Shown here: in pieces, positions 25,560 through 35,325 of the stretch
Position numbering within the stretch: the first letter of the stretch is position 1
Layout: the number at the start of each line of letters is the position of its first letter
NCBI RefSeq assembly: GCF_900117415.1
Contig: NZ_FPEI01000006.1
Span: 744,001 to 808,000, forward strand
Direction of reading: 5' to 3'
Length of the DNA stretch: 64,000 nucleotides
Source: Hyphomicrobium sp. CS1BSMeth3
GTDB taxonomy: Bacteria; Pseudomonadota; Alphaproteobacteria; Rhizobiales; Hyphomicrobiaceae
Made by a program: the position numbers and the translations under genes
Notes under the pieces: model-generated
Told to the model about the DNA's origin: nothing
Databases searched by the model: none
Seen by the model: only the letters and a program-made list of their open reading frames with translations

Positions 25560-28500
25560 TGTGGCGCAAATCTTCGATCAGGGTCAGCTTCCCGTGTTTT
25601 TGCTCGTCCATCCCAGGTCCAACGCGAGACAAACACCGCATCGATACCTTCGCGCCGCTGCAGCTGGCAAATCGCAACACCTGGTAGCTCGGCGTAGCAG
25701 GCCCACTCGCGCTCGCTGGTGATGACGAAGTCCAAGTCAAACTCGCGGATGAGAGCCATGCAATGCGCACGCGCTGCATCGTCAATGCCGGCGAAAGCCT
25801 CGTCGAGCAACATCAGCCGTGGTCCCAGCGTATAGCTGCCCTGGCTGTAGAAGCTGGCAACCGCTGCAAACAGTGGCACGGTGAGGCCGAGCGCCCGCTC
25901 GCCGCTCGAGGCAGGCCCGGAAAGTTTGCGCCAATTGCCGTCCTGCCAGCGCTCGACGCGGAAGCGGTGCCAACGGCGATAGTCGAGCGCGCGAGCGAGC
26001 TGGTCTAGCAAACTGCCACCACTGTCTTTTCCAGCGGCGGAGTCAGCGCGCTCGCGTTCGGCGGCAATACGCTGCTGCAACATGGCCCCTACGACACTCC
26101 GATCTTCAGCGGTCCAGAGGTCGGCATTGGTATTGAGGAGACGCTTGCGCGCAGCTTCCAGACCGACGGGTGCGCCTTCCTCTTCGGTTAGGGCTTGCCA
26201 TAGCAGTCGATAGCGCACGCCAGTGGAGGTCGGACGATCGTACAATTCCTTGTTGATGGCATGGCGTTGCGCTTCGGCGCCCTGCAGCAGCCGTTGGATT
26301 TCCGAAGCGATTTCAGCCTGTAGATGGTTTTCTAACACAGCGCGCTCTTTGGCTGTGAGCAGCTCGCTTCTCTCGGCTATCTCTTGGACGAGACGATCGG
26401 CAAGACGATCGGGACGCTCTGGTCTATTCTGATACACGACATGCACGATAAGACCCCAGTCGGTCGTCTCGGACTGGGCTTGGTGGCCAAGTGCGCTGAG
26501 CGCCCGCTGCAGATCTGTAAGGTCCACTGTGACCTCCCGCTGCACCCGTGTCCAGGTGTCGTCATCATCCTTCAGCGCGGACAATACCTGTTCGGTGCGG
26601 CGGGCGAGCGTGAGCGCAGGATCGATGGTCCACTGATTATCCATCGCCGGCAATTCGGCGCTGTGCCAGGCCGCCGAAAGCAGACCGGTCGCCGCGAACT
26701 GCTGAAACTTGAAGACCGCTTCTGCGCGCGCCTCACTACACTTCTGAAAGTCTGTGTCGGCTGTCGTGGCCTGCACCGCAGCGACAGCACGCGTTTCACC
26801 AGCTTCGCTCAGCGCCTTGGCCGCCCGCTTCCATATTTCTTCACTTGTCTCAACCGCGACGACGGCCTCAGCCAGCTTTCGGTTCAATTCCTCGACCTTG
26901 GCACCGACAGCTGTCCGCAACACGTCAAATCGCGCAGAAGCTTCCTCTGACTCTATGCGGGCGGAGGCACAATGTTCCTCGCTCTTCCTCAGGTCGTTGC
27001 GAGCCTCGTCTTCGCGGGCGCGGCGTCGCTGCAAATCCGGTAGAGCTGACCGCAGGCTCTGCGCAGCATAACAAAGTTGGAACTGTGATTCGCGGTAATG
27101 CTCGAGGGCCACCTCAATGGTGGGCAACGCGCTGAGCGATTCAGGCAGGCGCAAGTCCGCGGCATCAGTCACGAGCCGCTCCCGCATGGTTCGTAACGCG
27201 AGTTCCGCCTCGCGATAGGTGGCCTCGGCTTCGGCCAGCCGCTGCCGAGCGATTTGTGTTTCACGCGCGAGAGCGGCCGCAACGACATGGGCTTTGCGCA
27301 AGGCTTCGTCGACGGGAGCCTGACGCCATTCCTCAGCAGCCTTGTCCTGATCGTGTGAGAGCTGCTCGGCCATGGATTGTACCGCCGACAGCTCGTCAGT
27401 AAGTTGAGCGAGGCGCTCCGCAATCTCAACTAGGCGTCGTGTTCGGGCTGCGGCGCGGGCCGCGTAACCAATGTAGATCGCCTCAGGTTTAACCCAGGCG
27501 CCAGACAGAGCGCCAAGGCGGAAGCGGCCATCAGGAGCGACCCACGTTTCGCAGTCCGCCGGATCGTCGTGTCCGCAAGCAATGCCGGACAATATGCCCT
27601 CGACGATCTTGGCGGGCACAGTAGAGCCAGTCGGTATAGCGGCCTGCAGCCAGCCCGCGAGCGAAGCAGGGTTCTGTCGCCGCTCCAAGAGCTGCACGTC
27701 GTGCAGCACTCCACCGTCGTCGCGGATCTGCATCTGGCCGTTGGGCGAAACCCAAGCATCGAGCAAGCCGGCGACTTCGAGCGCTGCTTCTAGTCCAGCA
27801 CGCTGCTGGTCTGTGACCGCCCCGATAAAATCGATCAATTGCCACAGCGGTGCGCCCTCGCGCGCACTACGGGCATCTATATCGCGCGTATGGGGCGGGT
27901 GTGGCGCTGTATCCGTGCCGGCTTCAAGACGGATGCGCTCGTCTTCGAGAGCCCTGCGTTCTGCATTGAATGCTTGGCGTTTTCCAGCAAGCTCCACATG
28001 GAGTTGTGCATGGCGTCGACTGGCCTCTTGCTGTGCCGCCTGTAAAAGTTGCCGTGCCGGATTTTCGCCCTGCAGCGTATGTGCCCAGTCGGCTAGGACC
28101 GCCAAAGCCCCGCGGCTTTCTTCGAAACTAACAGGCAGCTGTGTCAGATTGGCAAAGTAACGTTCCCACGCCTGGACCAGCTTCTGGCCCTCGCGCTCGA
28201 CGTTCGTATCGGCCTCTTCACGTCGCTCGGCTGCCGATTGAGCTTCCTCTTGTCGCTCATCACGCTTCTCTTGACGCTGCAAACGCAAGCCTTCGGCGCC
28301 CTTCACCTCATCGTGGCGTTGCCTCAACAATGCAATTTGCTGGCGTCGATCAGCTGCGAGCGTACGCAAATCAGAACAAGCACCATCGAAGGCCCGTAAG
28401 ATCAGTGCGGACAGTGCTGTAGCATCAAGCGTCACGAGCGGACTTTCAGCATGGCGGCTGGCGATGCCCGCTGTTTCCGCATACCCCGCGCTTTCGCGAC

Positions 28501-29734
28501 GAAAGCTTGCCATCCGATGTTCGATCTGTGCTACCTGCTCGGCGGCATGACTTGCTTCTTCCAGCCCACGTTCCAACCGTCGGCCTGCCTCTTCAACATC
28601 CGCCGTAGCAGTTCGCCATGCTCGAAGGCGTGCCGCTGCATCCTTCTCGGCGCTTTCAAGTCGATTTGCATCCTGCATCGTCGGGTGAGCACGCAGGGTC
28701 TCAAGCCGAGCTCGCTCGCGCTTGAGAGCAACCTCCGCCTCATCGTGAGCAGTCTTTACGCGAGCTTCTGCCGTCTGGGCATTTTTTAACTGTGCCAGCG
28801 TTTCACTGCGCGCACGGCTGGCGGAATCAAACTCCGTTTGAGCATGTCGCAGCGCTCGAGCTTGCCGACGGCTTTGCGTACCTGCGTAGACGCGGTAGCG
28901 CTGCTCGAAGCGCTCGATGGCTTTCGCCAGCGCGTGATACTCTTCGAGTTGACGCCGGTCCTCCTCCAACTGGCCGAACGCCTCGGCTACGTCCCCGAGC
29001 AGTTCGGGGGCGAGGGGCGGCAAGGCCTCGGTCAATGCGTTCGAAAGAGCCGTCTCGTCAGGTTTCCTGGACAGCTGCGGTTGACGCAACTGAATCAACG
29101 TGTCCATCAATGCGTCGTAACGCCGGACACCTAAGTGAAACAACCTTTCATCGACAGCACGACGGTAGCTGGTGGCAGTGTCGAAAACCTGTCCGCGCCC
29201 TTGCAGCGCGTCGCGCAGTCGTTCCTTGGTCAGCACAACACGTTGGTCGTTTGTCAACCAAAGATGCTGATTGATCCGTGCCCCACCGTCGGCGTCATCC
29301 AATACAAAGTACCAGCTCTCCACTTGTGGACGCCCAGCAACAGCCGAGAGGCCTGCACCAAGCGAAAGATAGCGTGGTGTACCATCCTCAGTGATGCGAC
29401 CAAACTCGATCCACGCATACCCGTTGCGTCGATTGTGGCTGTTCAGCAGCAAGTTCCAAGCCATCTTCTTGCCACTGTCGCCATCCGGCTCGATGCGCGA
29501 GGATTTGAGTTGGGCATCGAGAAGAAAGGGGAGAGTAAGCGACAACACCTTGGACTTGCCCGTACCATTGTTGCCGCGCAAAAGCAGATGACCGTCCCGG
29601 AACCAGAATTCTTCGCTGTCATACAGAAAGAGCTCCACGACGCCGAGCCGCAACGGTTGCCATCGCGACCGCGTTGGAGTGGGGAGCGGCGGTCGCTGCG
29701 GCTGTAGGAACAGCGCTTGTGCCCCGCGTCTCAT
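25556..29734 (-). CDS. jetC: Wadjet type II SMC-like ATPase JetC (TIGR02680)
   Basis: 1392 residues, SMC/MukB-like. Walker A GNNGTGKS at 54-61, preceded by the TIGR02680 start pattern (LGVVELFLYDSEEFWFRDG). Two long coiled-coil arms surround a hinge region near 600-750. The C-terminal head has the signature SGPASSGERALGL and Walker B MLLDEAFAGID (E1312). It forms the DNA-extruding motor with JetA and JetB. ATGA overlaps at both ends show strict coupling with jetB and jetD. Confidence 0.93.
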   Translation of the reverse strand: MRRGAQALFLQPQRPPLPTPTRSRWQPLRLGVVELFLYDSEEFWFRDGHLLLRGNNGTGKSKVLSLTLPFLLDAQLKSSRIEPDGDSGKKMAWNLLLNSHNRRNGYAWIEFGRITEDGTPRYLSLGAGLSAVAGRPQVESWYFVLDDADGGARINQHLWLTNDQRVVLTKERLRDALQGRGQVFDTATSYRRAVDERLFHLGVRRYDALMDTLIQLRQPQLSRKPDETALSNALTEALPPLAPELLGDVAEAFGQLEEDRRQLEEYHALAKAIERFEQRYRVYAGTQSRRQARALRHAQTEFDSASRARSETLAQLKNAQTAEARVKTAHDEAEVALKRERARLETLRAHPTMQDANRLESAEKDAAARLRAWRTATADVEEAGRRLERGLEEASHAAEQVAQIEHRMASFRRESAGYAETAGIASRHAESPLVTLDATALSALILRAFDGACSDLRTLAADRRQQIALLRQRHDEVKGAEGLRLQRQEKRDERQEEAQSAAERREEADTNVEREGQKLVQAWERYFANLTQLPVSFEESRGALAVLADWAHTLQGENPARQLLQAAQQEASRRHAQLHVELAGKRQAFNAERRALEDERIRLEAGTDTAPHPPHTRDIDARSAREGAPLWQLIDFIGAVTDQQRAGLEAALEVAGLLDAWVSPNGQMQIRDDGGVLHDVQLLERRQNPASLAGWLQAAIPTGSTVPAKIVEGILSGIACGHDDPADCETWVAPDGRFRLGALSGAWVKPEAIYIGYAARAAARTRRLVEIAERLAQLTDELSAVQSMAEQLSHDQDKAAEEWRQAPVDEALRKAHVVAAALARETQIARQRLAEAEATYREAELALRTMRERLVTDAADLRLPESLSALPTIEVALEHYRESQFQLCYAAQSLRSALPDLQRRRAREDEARNDLRKSEEHCASARIESEEASARFDVLRTAVGAKVEELNRKLAEAVVAVETSEEIWKRAAKALSEAGETRAVAAVQATTADTDFQKCSEARAEAVFKFQQFAATGLLSAAWHSAELPAMDNQWTIDPALTLARRTEQVLSALKDDDDTWTRVQREVTVDLTDLQRALSALGHQAQSETTDWGLIVHVVYQNRPERPDRLADRLVQEIAERSELLTAKERAVLENHLQAEIASEIQRLLQGAEAQRHAINKELYDRPTSTGVRYRLLWQALTEEEGAPVGLEAARKRLLNTNADLWTAEDRSVVGAMLQQRIAAERERADSAAGKDSGGSLLDQLARALDYRRWHRFRVERWQDGNWRKLSGPASSGERALGLTVPLFAAVASFYSQGSYTLGPRLMLLDEAFAGIDDAARAHCMALIREFDLDFVITSEREWACYAELPGVAICQLQRREGIDAVFVSRWTWDGRAKTREADPDRRFAPQ

Positions 29735-31023
29735 GCCGGCTCGACGCTGCTATTGTCGCGCGCGCCGGACGCATCGCGGATTTCGGCATCGCCGAGTGCG
29801 AAGCGTGCGAGCGCAGGCAGCGGACACACACCATTGTTATTGCGGACGATCAGTTGAAGCTTCTCCAACCGCCCGATCGCGATTTCCGCCAGCTCGTGCT
29901 CTGCGCCTGGCTCGCGCGCCGATTTGCGCCAATACCGACCATAACGGCCCTTGGCCTCGCGTAGGAAGTCGACGATGTCAGTGGTTGCAGTGAATTCAGC
30001 CAACGACTGCGCTGTAGGGGACACGTGGGCTTGTTGCTGCCTGCAACTGGAGGCCAAGTATTCCGCCACCAACAGGGTAGCATGGGCGTCCGTACCCTCT
30101 GCGGGCATGGCCACGTCCGTTAGCGCGCCAGAGTCGTCGACAAGCGCTAGCCCCTCTGCACGTTGCTCTGCGACGAGGCCGACCGCGTCACACAAGCGAA
30201 GAGCCATAGCTCCGCGTTGGTTGGCAAAATAGGCACGGGATTCCGTGTCCAGACTGTCAAGGTATACGACAGGATCATCCAGAAGTCGGCGTGCAAGTTG
30301 ATGGCGAATTGCTGTCCGTCGAGCCTCATCGCTGTCCGCCGCATGCTCGGTGACCAGGGCATGGAGCCGCTCGTCGAGACTGACCGGGGCATCCTCCGGC
30401 CTCCACGTCGATGGACCACGGACGACAGCAAGCATGCCAGAAAGGGCGCGACGCTGGACATCGTAGAGAGCATCGGCCTGATCGCCACCGGCGTGGACAA
30501 AAGCTTCCTCGTCGCCAGCCACACGCTGCAGCACCCCCAACTCCAGCAGCGTGCGACACACTGCAACCAGTTCGCGACGCTCGTGTTGAGCAGCGAGGGT
30601 AAATGTAAAACCAAGAGACGTAAGTGTCGGCTCGGCCGCAAGCAGCAATAGCCGTTCCCCCAGAATACGCAATGTGACTTGCGCTTCGGCGCGTTCGAGC
30701 ACTGCACAGGCAAGGCACAAAAGCACATAACGTCGACGATCGTAGTCGGGTAAACCGCGCGTAGCGCTGCTGAGATCTGCGGGCCTCTTGTAGAGCCGAG
30801 CTCCACCACGTTCGGCCTCCAATGTCCAGCCCGTCTCGCGCGCGAACCAGTCGCGAAGCGGTTCTGCCTGGCGGCGAACGGTGGAGAAGTCCTCATGCGC
30901 GGGACTCAATAAGGGAGACATCAGCAGGGTTCGCAGAGCCGTGCGAAATTCATCGCGCTGAAACTGCTGCTGCCGCTGAGCAATATTGCGACTCTGCTGA
31001 TCGCCATCAACATGAACCTTCAC
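29731..31023 (-). CDS. jetB: Wadjet type II KITE-like subunit JetB (DUF2398/TIGR02678)
   Basis: 430 residues, GTG start five bases after the jetA stop. The N-terminal part has the TIGR02678 pattern (FRTALRTLLMSPLLSPAHEDF, AEPLRDWFARETGW, RLYKRPADL, RRYVLLCLACAVLERAEAQVTLRILGE, cited here as separate pieces). The C-terminal winged-helix-like part ends in a LQLIVRNNNGVCPLPALARF segment. In Wadjet, JetB is the MukE-like winged-helix subunit binding JetA and DNA. Position and neighbours make the assignment firm although the family lacks catalytic motifs. Confidence 0.88.
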   Translation of the reverse strand: MKVHVDGDQQSRNIAQRQQQFQRDEFRTALRTLLMSPLLSPAHEDFSTVRRQAEPLRDWFARETGWTLEAERGGARLYKRPADLSSATRGLPDYDRRRYVLLCLACAVLERAEAQVTLRILGERLLLLAAEPTLTSLGFTFTLAAQHERRELVAVCRTLLELGVLQRVAGDEEAFVHAGGDQADALYDVQRRALSGMLAVVRGPSTWRPEDAPVSLDERLHALVTEHAADSDEARRTAIRHQLARRLLDDPVVYLDSLDTESRAYFANQRGAMALRLCDAVGLVAEQRAEGLALVDDSGALTDVAMPAEGTDAHATLLVAEYLASSCRQQQAHVSPTAQSLAEFTATTDIVDFLREAKGRYGRYWRKSAREPGAEHELAEIAIGRLEKLQLIVRNNNGVCPLPALARFALGDAEIRDASGARDNSSVEPA

Positions 31024-31028
31024 CGATG

Positions 31029-32552
31029 TCAGCCTCCACTCGAGGGCGTTATGGTGATCAGATGATCTCGCCCAGCGAAGATGCCGTGCAACGTCTTGAT
31101 TTCGGCATGGCTGTCCGAAGCCAAGGGCTCCAAGCGTATGTGAAGCAAACCGTCGCCCGTTTGCCTTTCGACCGTCCTTTCCGGTCCACCTTGCTCCGTT
31201 AGTGCTTCGCCTAGCAAGCCAAGGAACAGGCCGAAGGCATGCGGGTCAAGCTCGCCCAGGTCCGAAAGTCGTGTGGATTGACCGGTCGCGAGGCGCCGTC
31301 GCGCCGCTTCCACCTGCAAAGACTCTTCAGCCAATTCGCGCACCAGAAGCGCGCGCGCCTCGGAGCGGTCTCGCACACGGGGCAGCGGTCCACGCGGTGC
31401 GGCCTCGCCATATTCGCGCAAACGTGGATGAATCTTCAAAGGCGGTGCATTTGCCCAACGGGTGCTTGCCGGCAGATCGGCATCCGCGTCGATGTTGAGC
31501 GAAAAGTGCCGGGCCGGATTAAGTGCAAAGGCCGCACGGGCCAACCGGTGTGCCTCGCCGTCGTCCGCGCAGGCTGCGAACCAGCCGGCGAGCACGCGAA
31601 AATCCGCCGACCGGTCACTGCGACCGCTACGTCTCTCGTTAAGAGCCGCTATTGCACCCAGGAGTTGCGGGATGGCCGACCGCGCTCGTGCCCGCAATAG
31701 TTCAGCTTGAGATGCCTCGTGGCTTGTGCGGAAGAACCACCCACGCAGACCCTGCCATCGTTCGCGCCACACTTGCAGGTAGCGGCTCTCAGCTTCAGTT
31801 CGGTCCTGCGCATCACCAGGAGCAGCATCCCGTGCTTCGCGCGCCGAAACGTGTTGCAGCAGTGCTTCGATACTGGGCTCCAAGGCAAGGATGTGGCCTG
31901 CAATTGTTTCGGAGCGGCGCACCAAGTCGCCCATGAACCGCTCCAGGTAGTCGATCAGGCGGCGCTTATAAGTTGCCACGGTGCTGGCTTCGGCCTGCTG
32001 CAGTTCGATGCTGCGTGCAACGCCGGCCATAAATGCCTGCGCATTTTCGGCCAAACCCTCGAAGACGCGAACGAGATCGCGCAAGGTTTCATGGATTTTG
32101 GCCGCATCGGGCTCATCATCCGCGGCCAAAATCCGAAGACTCTTAAGGCGGCTCGCAATATCCTCCAGCGCCACGGTCTGAAGTTCTGCGCGCCGCCGCA
32201 GTGTTTGCACGAACAACACCAGCGCCGACTCCACAGCTTCCCCGCCCTGAGACAGTCTGTAGAGAAAGCGAGCGCGATAGAAATCGCTCAGGTTCGAAAC
32301 GCGTGCGGTGTCGGGGTGGGCCTCAAGATTACCCCAAGCTTCAAGTTGGGCGAGTGCTGTGTTCACTTCCTCGATGCGAGGTGGTGATCCCGGCCATGTT
32401 GCCTCCGCCAGCACCTCGTCAGGCCGTAATTGCAGGCGATACTGTCGCTTTGCCATGGCAAAGACGTCCATGATGCAGCGATAGAATGTTGCCTTCTCAG
32501 CGGTCACGTGCCGAAAGAGTTCGGCGGATTCGTTTAATCCTGAGCTGGTCAT
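31029..32552 (-). CDS. jetA: Wadjet type II kleisin-like subunit JetA (DUF2397/TIGR02677)
   Basis: 507 residues, first gene of the operon. The start ATG is about eight bases after GGGAGGG. DUF2397 landmarks are an FRHVTAEKATFYRCIMDVF start, RPDEVL, an NTALAQLEAWGNL winged-helix segment, SDFYRARFLYRLS, and the C-terminal LRIRLEP-like end. JetA is the kleisin (MukF-like) that closes the JetC ring. The four genes jetA-B-C-D in this order match type II Wadjet, not type I. Confidence 0.9.
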   Translation of the reverse strand: MTSSGLNESAELFRHVTAEKATFYRCIMDVFAMAKRQYRLQLRPDEVLAEATWPGSPPRIEEVNTALAQLEAWGNLEAHPDTARVSNLSDFYRARFLYRLSQGGEAVESALVLFVQTLRRRAELQTVALEDIASRLKSLRILAADDEPDAAKIHETLRDLVRVFEGLAENAQAFMAGVARSIELQQAEASTVATYKRRLIDYLERFMGDLVRRSETIAGHILALEPSIEALLQHVSAREARDAAPGDAQDRTEAESRYLQVWRERWQGLRGWFFRTSHEASQAELLRARARSAIPQLLGAIAALNERRSGRSDRSADFRVLAGWFAACADDGEAHRLARAAFALNPARHFSLNIDADADLPASTRWANAPPLKIHPRLREYGEAAPRGPLPRVRDRSEARALLVRELAEESLQVEAARRRLATGQSTRLSDLGELDPHAFGLFLGLLGEALTEQGGPERTVERQTGDGLLHIRLEPLASDSHAEIKTLHGIFAGRDHLITITPSSGG

Positions 32553-32909
32553 GCGTGGACCCTCCCCAGGGCATTTTGTTGCATTTGGCCTGAGTACGCT
32601 CCATGCCCAAGATTGTTGTGCACAAGTAAAGCTGACGCGCCAATGCCGTAAATTGATTGTCGGGCAAAAGCCCTGAGAAAAGGCGGCTGGCAGACTTGCC
32701 CCGGACCATCCGTATTCGACTTGTCGCCAACTCCCCGTTATCGATTCTCGCCAGCTCAGTGATTCTCCCGGGCCCCGTCAAAGCTCGCGGGTCGATTTCT
32801 TTTGCGTTGCAGCACGGCTTTGCTTCCGGCGCGGTATTCAGGTCGAGAATCGTTTTGCCGGATCGGTCGGCGGCGATAAGGCCGCGTGTGGATCTGACAC
32901 AAGGATACG
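32553..32909. other. 357-base divergent intergenic region
   Basis: Lies between the divergently transcribed jetA and the gene at 32910 and must hold both promoters. No stable hairpin or repeated element was noticed. AAGGA at 32901-32905 is the ribosome site for the plus-strand gene. Confidence 0.5.
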
Positions 32910-34049
32910 ATGGTGAGTGGACTGACTCCCATAGCGTCTCGACTATCACTCGCTTTGGACGAAGAATACCTGCGCATGCAGAATGAATGGTTCTTCAAGT
33001 GGCATTTTATCGGCAGGGAAGGACCAGTAGAGATCGACAGCTTCGACGGCAGAATGATCAAGTACGGCGGTATCAAATTTTCGGGCACTGCCCATGACAT
33101 CTATTGGCAAACAATCCAGCGGTATCTCCGAAAGAAGATCAGTGCGATCCTCGACGACGTGGAAACGGAGCTGCGCAAGTACCCACTGGAGATCCGCGAG
33201 ACCACGTTGAACCGAGCCCGCTCCCTCATCCTCCAGTTCGCAGGCAAGATTCGCCGTGCCGCGATCGACAAGGACAGAGTGTTGCGAGGCGACGGGATAA
33301 AATTTCCCGAAGCTCGAGACTTCGGTCAATGGTCGGGCTCCAGGAACGAGGATATCGAAGCGCGAATCGCCAGCCTCTTGGATATCTATTGCGATCGAAA
33401 AATTACTATTGAGGGGGTCGAAGTGTCCTTCAATTCAATGATGAACGATAAGCTGACGCTGGTGAAAGCCGACGGCACCATTGTTCGTGAAAACATTCCC
33501 GGGCAAGTCACCCCTACGCTTGTCATCACCTTCCTGCGCGACTTGCCGATCGAGCCTGGTGATCATTTCCTCCGGCAGCTGCCTAGCGGTCTCGTCGACG
33601 ACCTTGTGGTCGTCGACCCAGGCTACCGTAGTGGCATCGGTGGCATACAAGCTCACTTCCAAACAAAGGTAAGGCGCTCGGACGCGGCGACCGGATCACA
33701 GCACGCTCTCATACAGAACATCACCAACAACTTTCACGGCCCCAACGCTCGAGTGAACTCCAACTCCATCGACAATTCGCTCAACGTTGCCGGTGATATC
33801 TCTGTAAGAGACCTCTCTGACTTCATTGGCCAGCTAAGGCCCACAATCGACGCATTGCCTTCCCCCCAGAAGGAGCTGATCACGGCTCCCCTCGCGATTC
33901 TCGACGAGGAGATCCGAGCATCAGCACCTTCGCAATCCAGAATGCGTGCCGCTCTCTTGTCGATGAAAACGATTGCCGAAGGTGTCGCTGGCAATCTGGC
34001 AGCGGCTGGCATCGTGAGTCTCATCGGACGGCTGTTGTCCAGCGCATGA
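32910..34049 (+). CDS. Unknown protein, possible conflict-related C-terminal region
   Basis: 379 residues, ATG five bases after AAGGA. The N-terminal part (about 1-120) is helical with a conserved-looking RMQNEWFFKWHF segment. The middle part (130-245) contains beta strands. Residues about 262-300 read NITNNFHGPNARVNSNSIDNS and then LNVAGDI; this N/S-rich beta stretch followed by a helical tail resembles the C-terminal regions of some abortive-infection and effector-associated proteins. A weakly hydrophobic helix near the C-terminus (NLAAAGIVSLIGRLL) could contact membrane. It lies next to the Wadjet promoter, so a defence accessory is possible. No family is recognised. The cited run is given in two parts. 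Confidence 0.45.
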   Translation: MVSGLTPIASRLSLALDEEYLRMQNEWFFKWHFIGREGPVEIDSFDGRMIKYGGIKFSGTAHDIYWQTIQRYLRKKISAILDDVETELRKYPLEIRETTLNRARSLILQFAGKIRRAAIDKDRVLRGDGIKFPEARDFGQWSGSRNEDIEARIASLLDIYCDRKITIEGVEVSFNSMMNDKLTLVKADGTIVRENIPGQVTPTLVITFLRDLPIEPGDHFLRQLPSGLVDDLVVVDPGYRSGIGGIQAHFQTKVRRSDAATGSQHALIQNITNNFHGPNARVNSNSIDNSLNVAGDISVRDLSDFIGQLRPTIDALPSPQKELITAPLAILDEEIRASAPSQSRMRAALLSMKTIAEGVAGNLAAAGIVSLIGRLLSSA

Positions 34050-34092
34050 CCCTTGCCATTGCGCGCAAGAACGTCGATGCCTGCAAACAGGT

Positions 34093-34458
34093 TCAGCACA
34101 TCGATCTGCCACGCGCATGGATGTCGCGCAGCATCGCGGCCACGATGGCGAAATCGATCTGGCCCGAATTGCGATAGCGAATGCAGCCCTTGCCACAATC
34201 GATGCCGGCCAGTTGGTCCCGGAACCGCGCGACCGCCGTCGGCCCCGCGTAAAAGGCAATGTGACGTTTCTGGGCGTTGAAACTTACGGCGTTGTCCCGG
34301 CCCGGCGGGCCATATCCGGGCATGCCCCATTGCATCCGCTCTTCCCAGCCGTCCAGTTGCTGGCGGCACGCCAAGCGCAATTGATCGAAGGTCAGCCGAT
34401 CCGGCGCCGCAAGGCCGTCGAACCATTCATCCACCGTCGTCGCCGTCGATTGCACCAT
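34093..34458 (-). CDS. DUF1801 (YdhG-like) protein
   Basis: 121 residues; the ATG at 34458 lies just after AAAGGAGG. It follows the DUF1801 pattern: VDEWFDGLAAPDRLTFDQL, EERMQWGMPGYG, VSFNAQKRHIAFYAGP, then GCIRYRNSGQIDF. Relatives include proteins annotated as iron chaperone-like; the function is poorly defined. It is last in a minus-strand run with the GFA, VOC and unknown genes upstream. Confidence 0.85.
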   Translation of the reverse strand: MVQSTATTVDEWFDGLAAPDRLTFDQLRLACRQQLDGWEERMQWGMPGYGPPGRDNAVSFNAQKRHIAFYAGPTAVARFRDQLAGIDCGKGCIRYRNSGQIDFAIVAAMLRDIHARGRSMC

Positions 34459-34487
34459 ACAGCCTCCTTTCGATCGCGCCTGACTGC

Positions 34488-34877
34488 CTAGAACCACATA
34501 TCCTTGATGCAGCGGCCATCGCGCGGCAGGTCGTCGAAGCTGCCCAGCCCATCGAAATGATCAATCACAACGTTGGCGATCGGTCCTGGCTCCGTGAGCC
34601 TCAGATTAACGGCGATACGGCGGCGACCTTGCTCATCAAGTCCGCGGCCGCGCCAAAAAGCGACGCACCCGCACTCCGGGCAGAAATGGAACTCCAGGCT
34701 TCGGCCCCGAACGTAGGCCTTGGTCGGACCGAAGACGCGTATTGCCTCGCCCTCATAGTCATAGGCCCAAAGTGTCCCATAGCGGCGGCAGGCCGTGCAG
34801 TTGCAGGCCGTGGCCGACTCCGGGAGGCCATCAAAGCTCCAGCCGACCGCGCCGCAGAGACAGGTTCCTTCGATCAT
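34488..34877 (-). CDS. GFA/CENP-V-domain zinc protein
   Basis: 129 residues from the ATG at 34877, overlapping the VOC gene stop (ATGA). Zinc-ligand cysteines occur in the order typical for the family: GTCLCGAV, CNCTACRRYG and HFCPECGC. The family was named for glutathione-dependent formaldehyde-activating enzyme, but most members have no proven substrate. Coupling with a VOC enzyme suggests a detoxification or small-molecule role. Confidence 0.87.
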   Translation of the reverse strand: MIEGTCLCGAVGWSFDGLPESATACNCTACRRYGTLWAYDYEGEAIRVFGPTKAYVRGRSLEFHFCPECGCVAFWRGRGLDEQGRRRIAVNLRLTEPGPIANVVIDHFDGLGSFDDLPRDGRCIKDMWF

Positions 34878-35275
34878 TGCGATGCTCCCGTCTGGTTTCC
34901 CACCTGGGTTGCGATCCACCAGGTCGTGCCGCCGGCGTCGCGAAACCCGCCCCGCTTGTCTTCGTCGCCTTTCTGCACAGGTGCTTGCACGGGTTCTGCG
35001 CCGGCAGCGATGGCGCGGGCATAGGTAGCATCCACGTCCGGAACATATACATGTGCATGGCTGCGGACGACCGGCCATCCATCGGTCGGGTCGCTGAGCA
35101 TCACTACCGTATCGCCGATCCTGATCTCGCCATGGGCGAGCTTTCCGTCATCCCTGGTGTATTGGCGAAGCAGCTCCGCATCGAACACCCGCACGAGAAA
35201 CTCAATGGTGGCCCTGGCGCCATCGACGATCAGGTAAGGAGCAACAGACGTATAGCCGTGAGGTTTGTAATCCAT
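34874..35275 (-). CDS. VOC-family protein (PhnB/glyoxalase-like)
   Basis: 133 residues from the ATG at 35275, chosen because GGAG lies six bases upstream; an ATG four codons earlier is possible. It has the PhnB-like pattern: VAPYLIVDGARATIEFLVRV, a LRQYTRDDGKLAHGEIRIGD strand, and HVYVPDVDATYARAIAAGA. The metal-ligand pattern is incomplete, so this is a VOC fold of unknown activity. It overlaps the GFA gene. Confidence 0.85.
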   Translation of the reverse strand: MDYKPHGYTSVAPYLIVDGARATIEFLVRVFDAELLRQYTRDDGKLAHGEIRIGDTVVMLSDPTDGWPVVRSHAHVYVPDVDATYARAIAAGAEPVQAPVQKGDEDKRGGFRDAGGTTWWIATQVGNQTGASQ

Positions 35276-35325
35276 CGCATTCTCCATTCGCTTGCGGGCT
35301 TTGGAGGTGACCGATCGCCGATCCC

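Noticed and set aside
24309-32552. Type I Wadjet or MukBEF
   Set aside because: Subunit families (DUF2397, DUF2398, TIGR02680, DUF2399) and gene order fit type II Wadjet.
32497-32949. 150-codon minus-strand frame with a HipA-like FSGLLPDN string
   Set aside because: Overlaps the jetA start region and has no other HipA motif; the string is probably chance.
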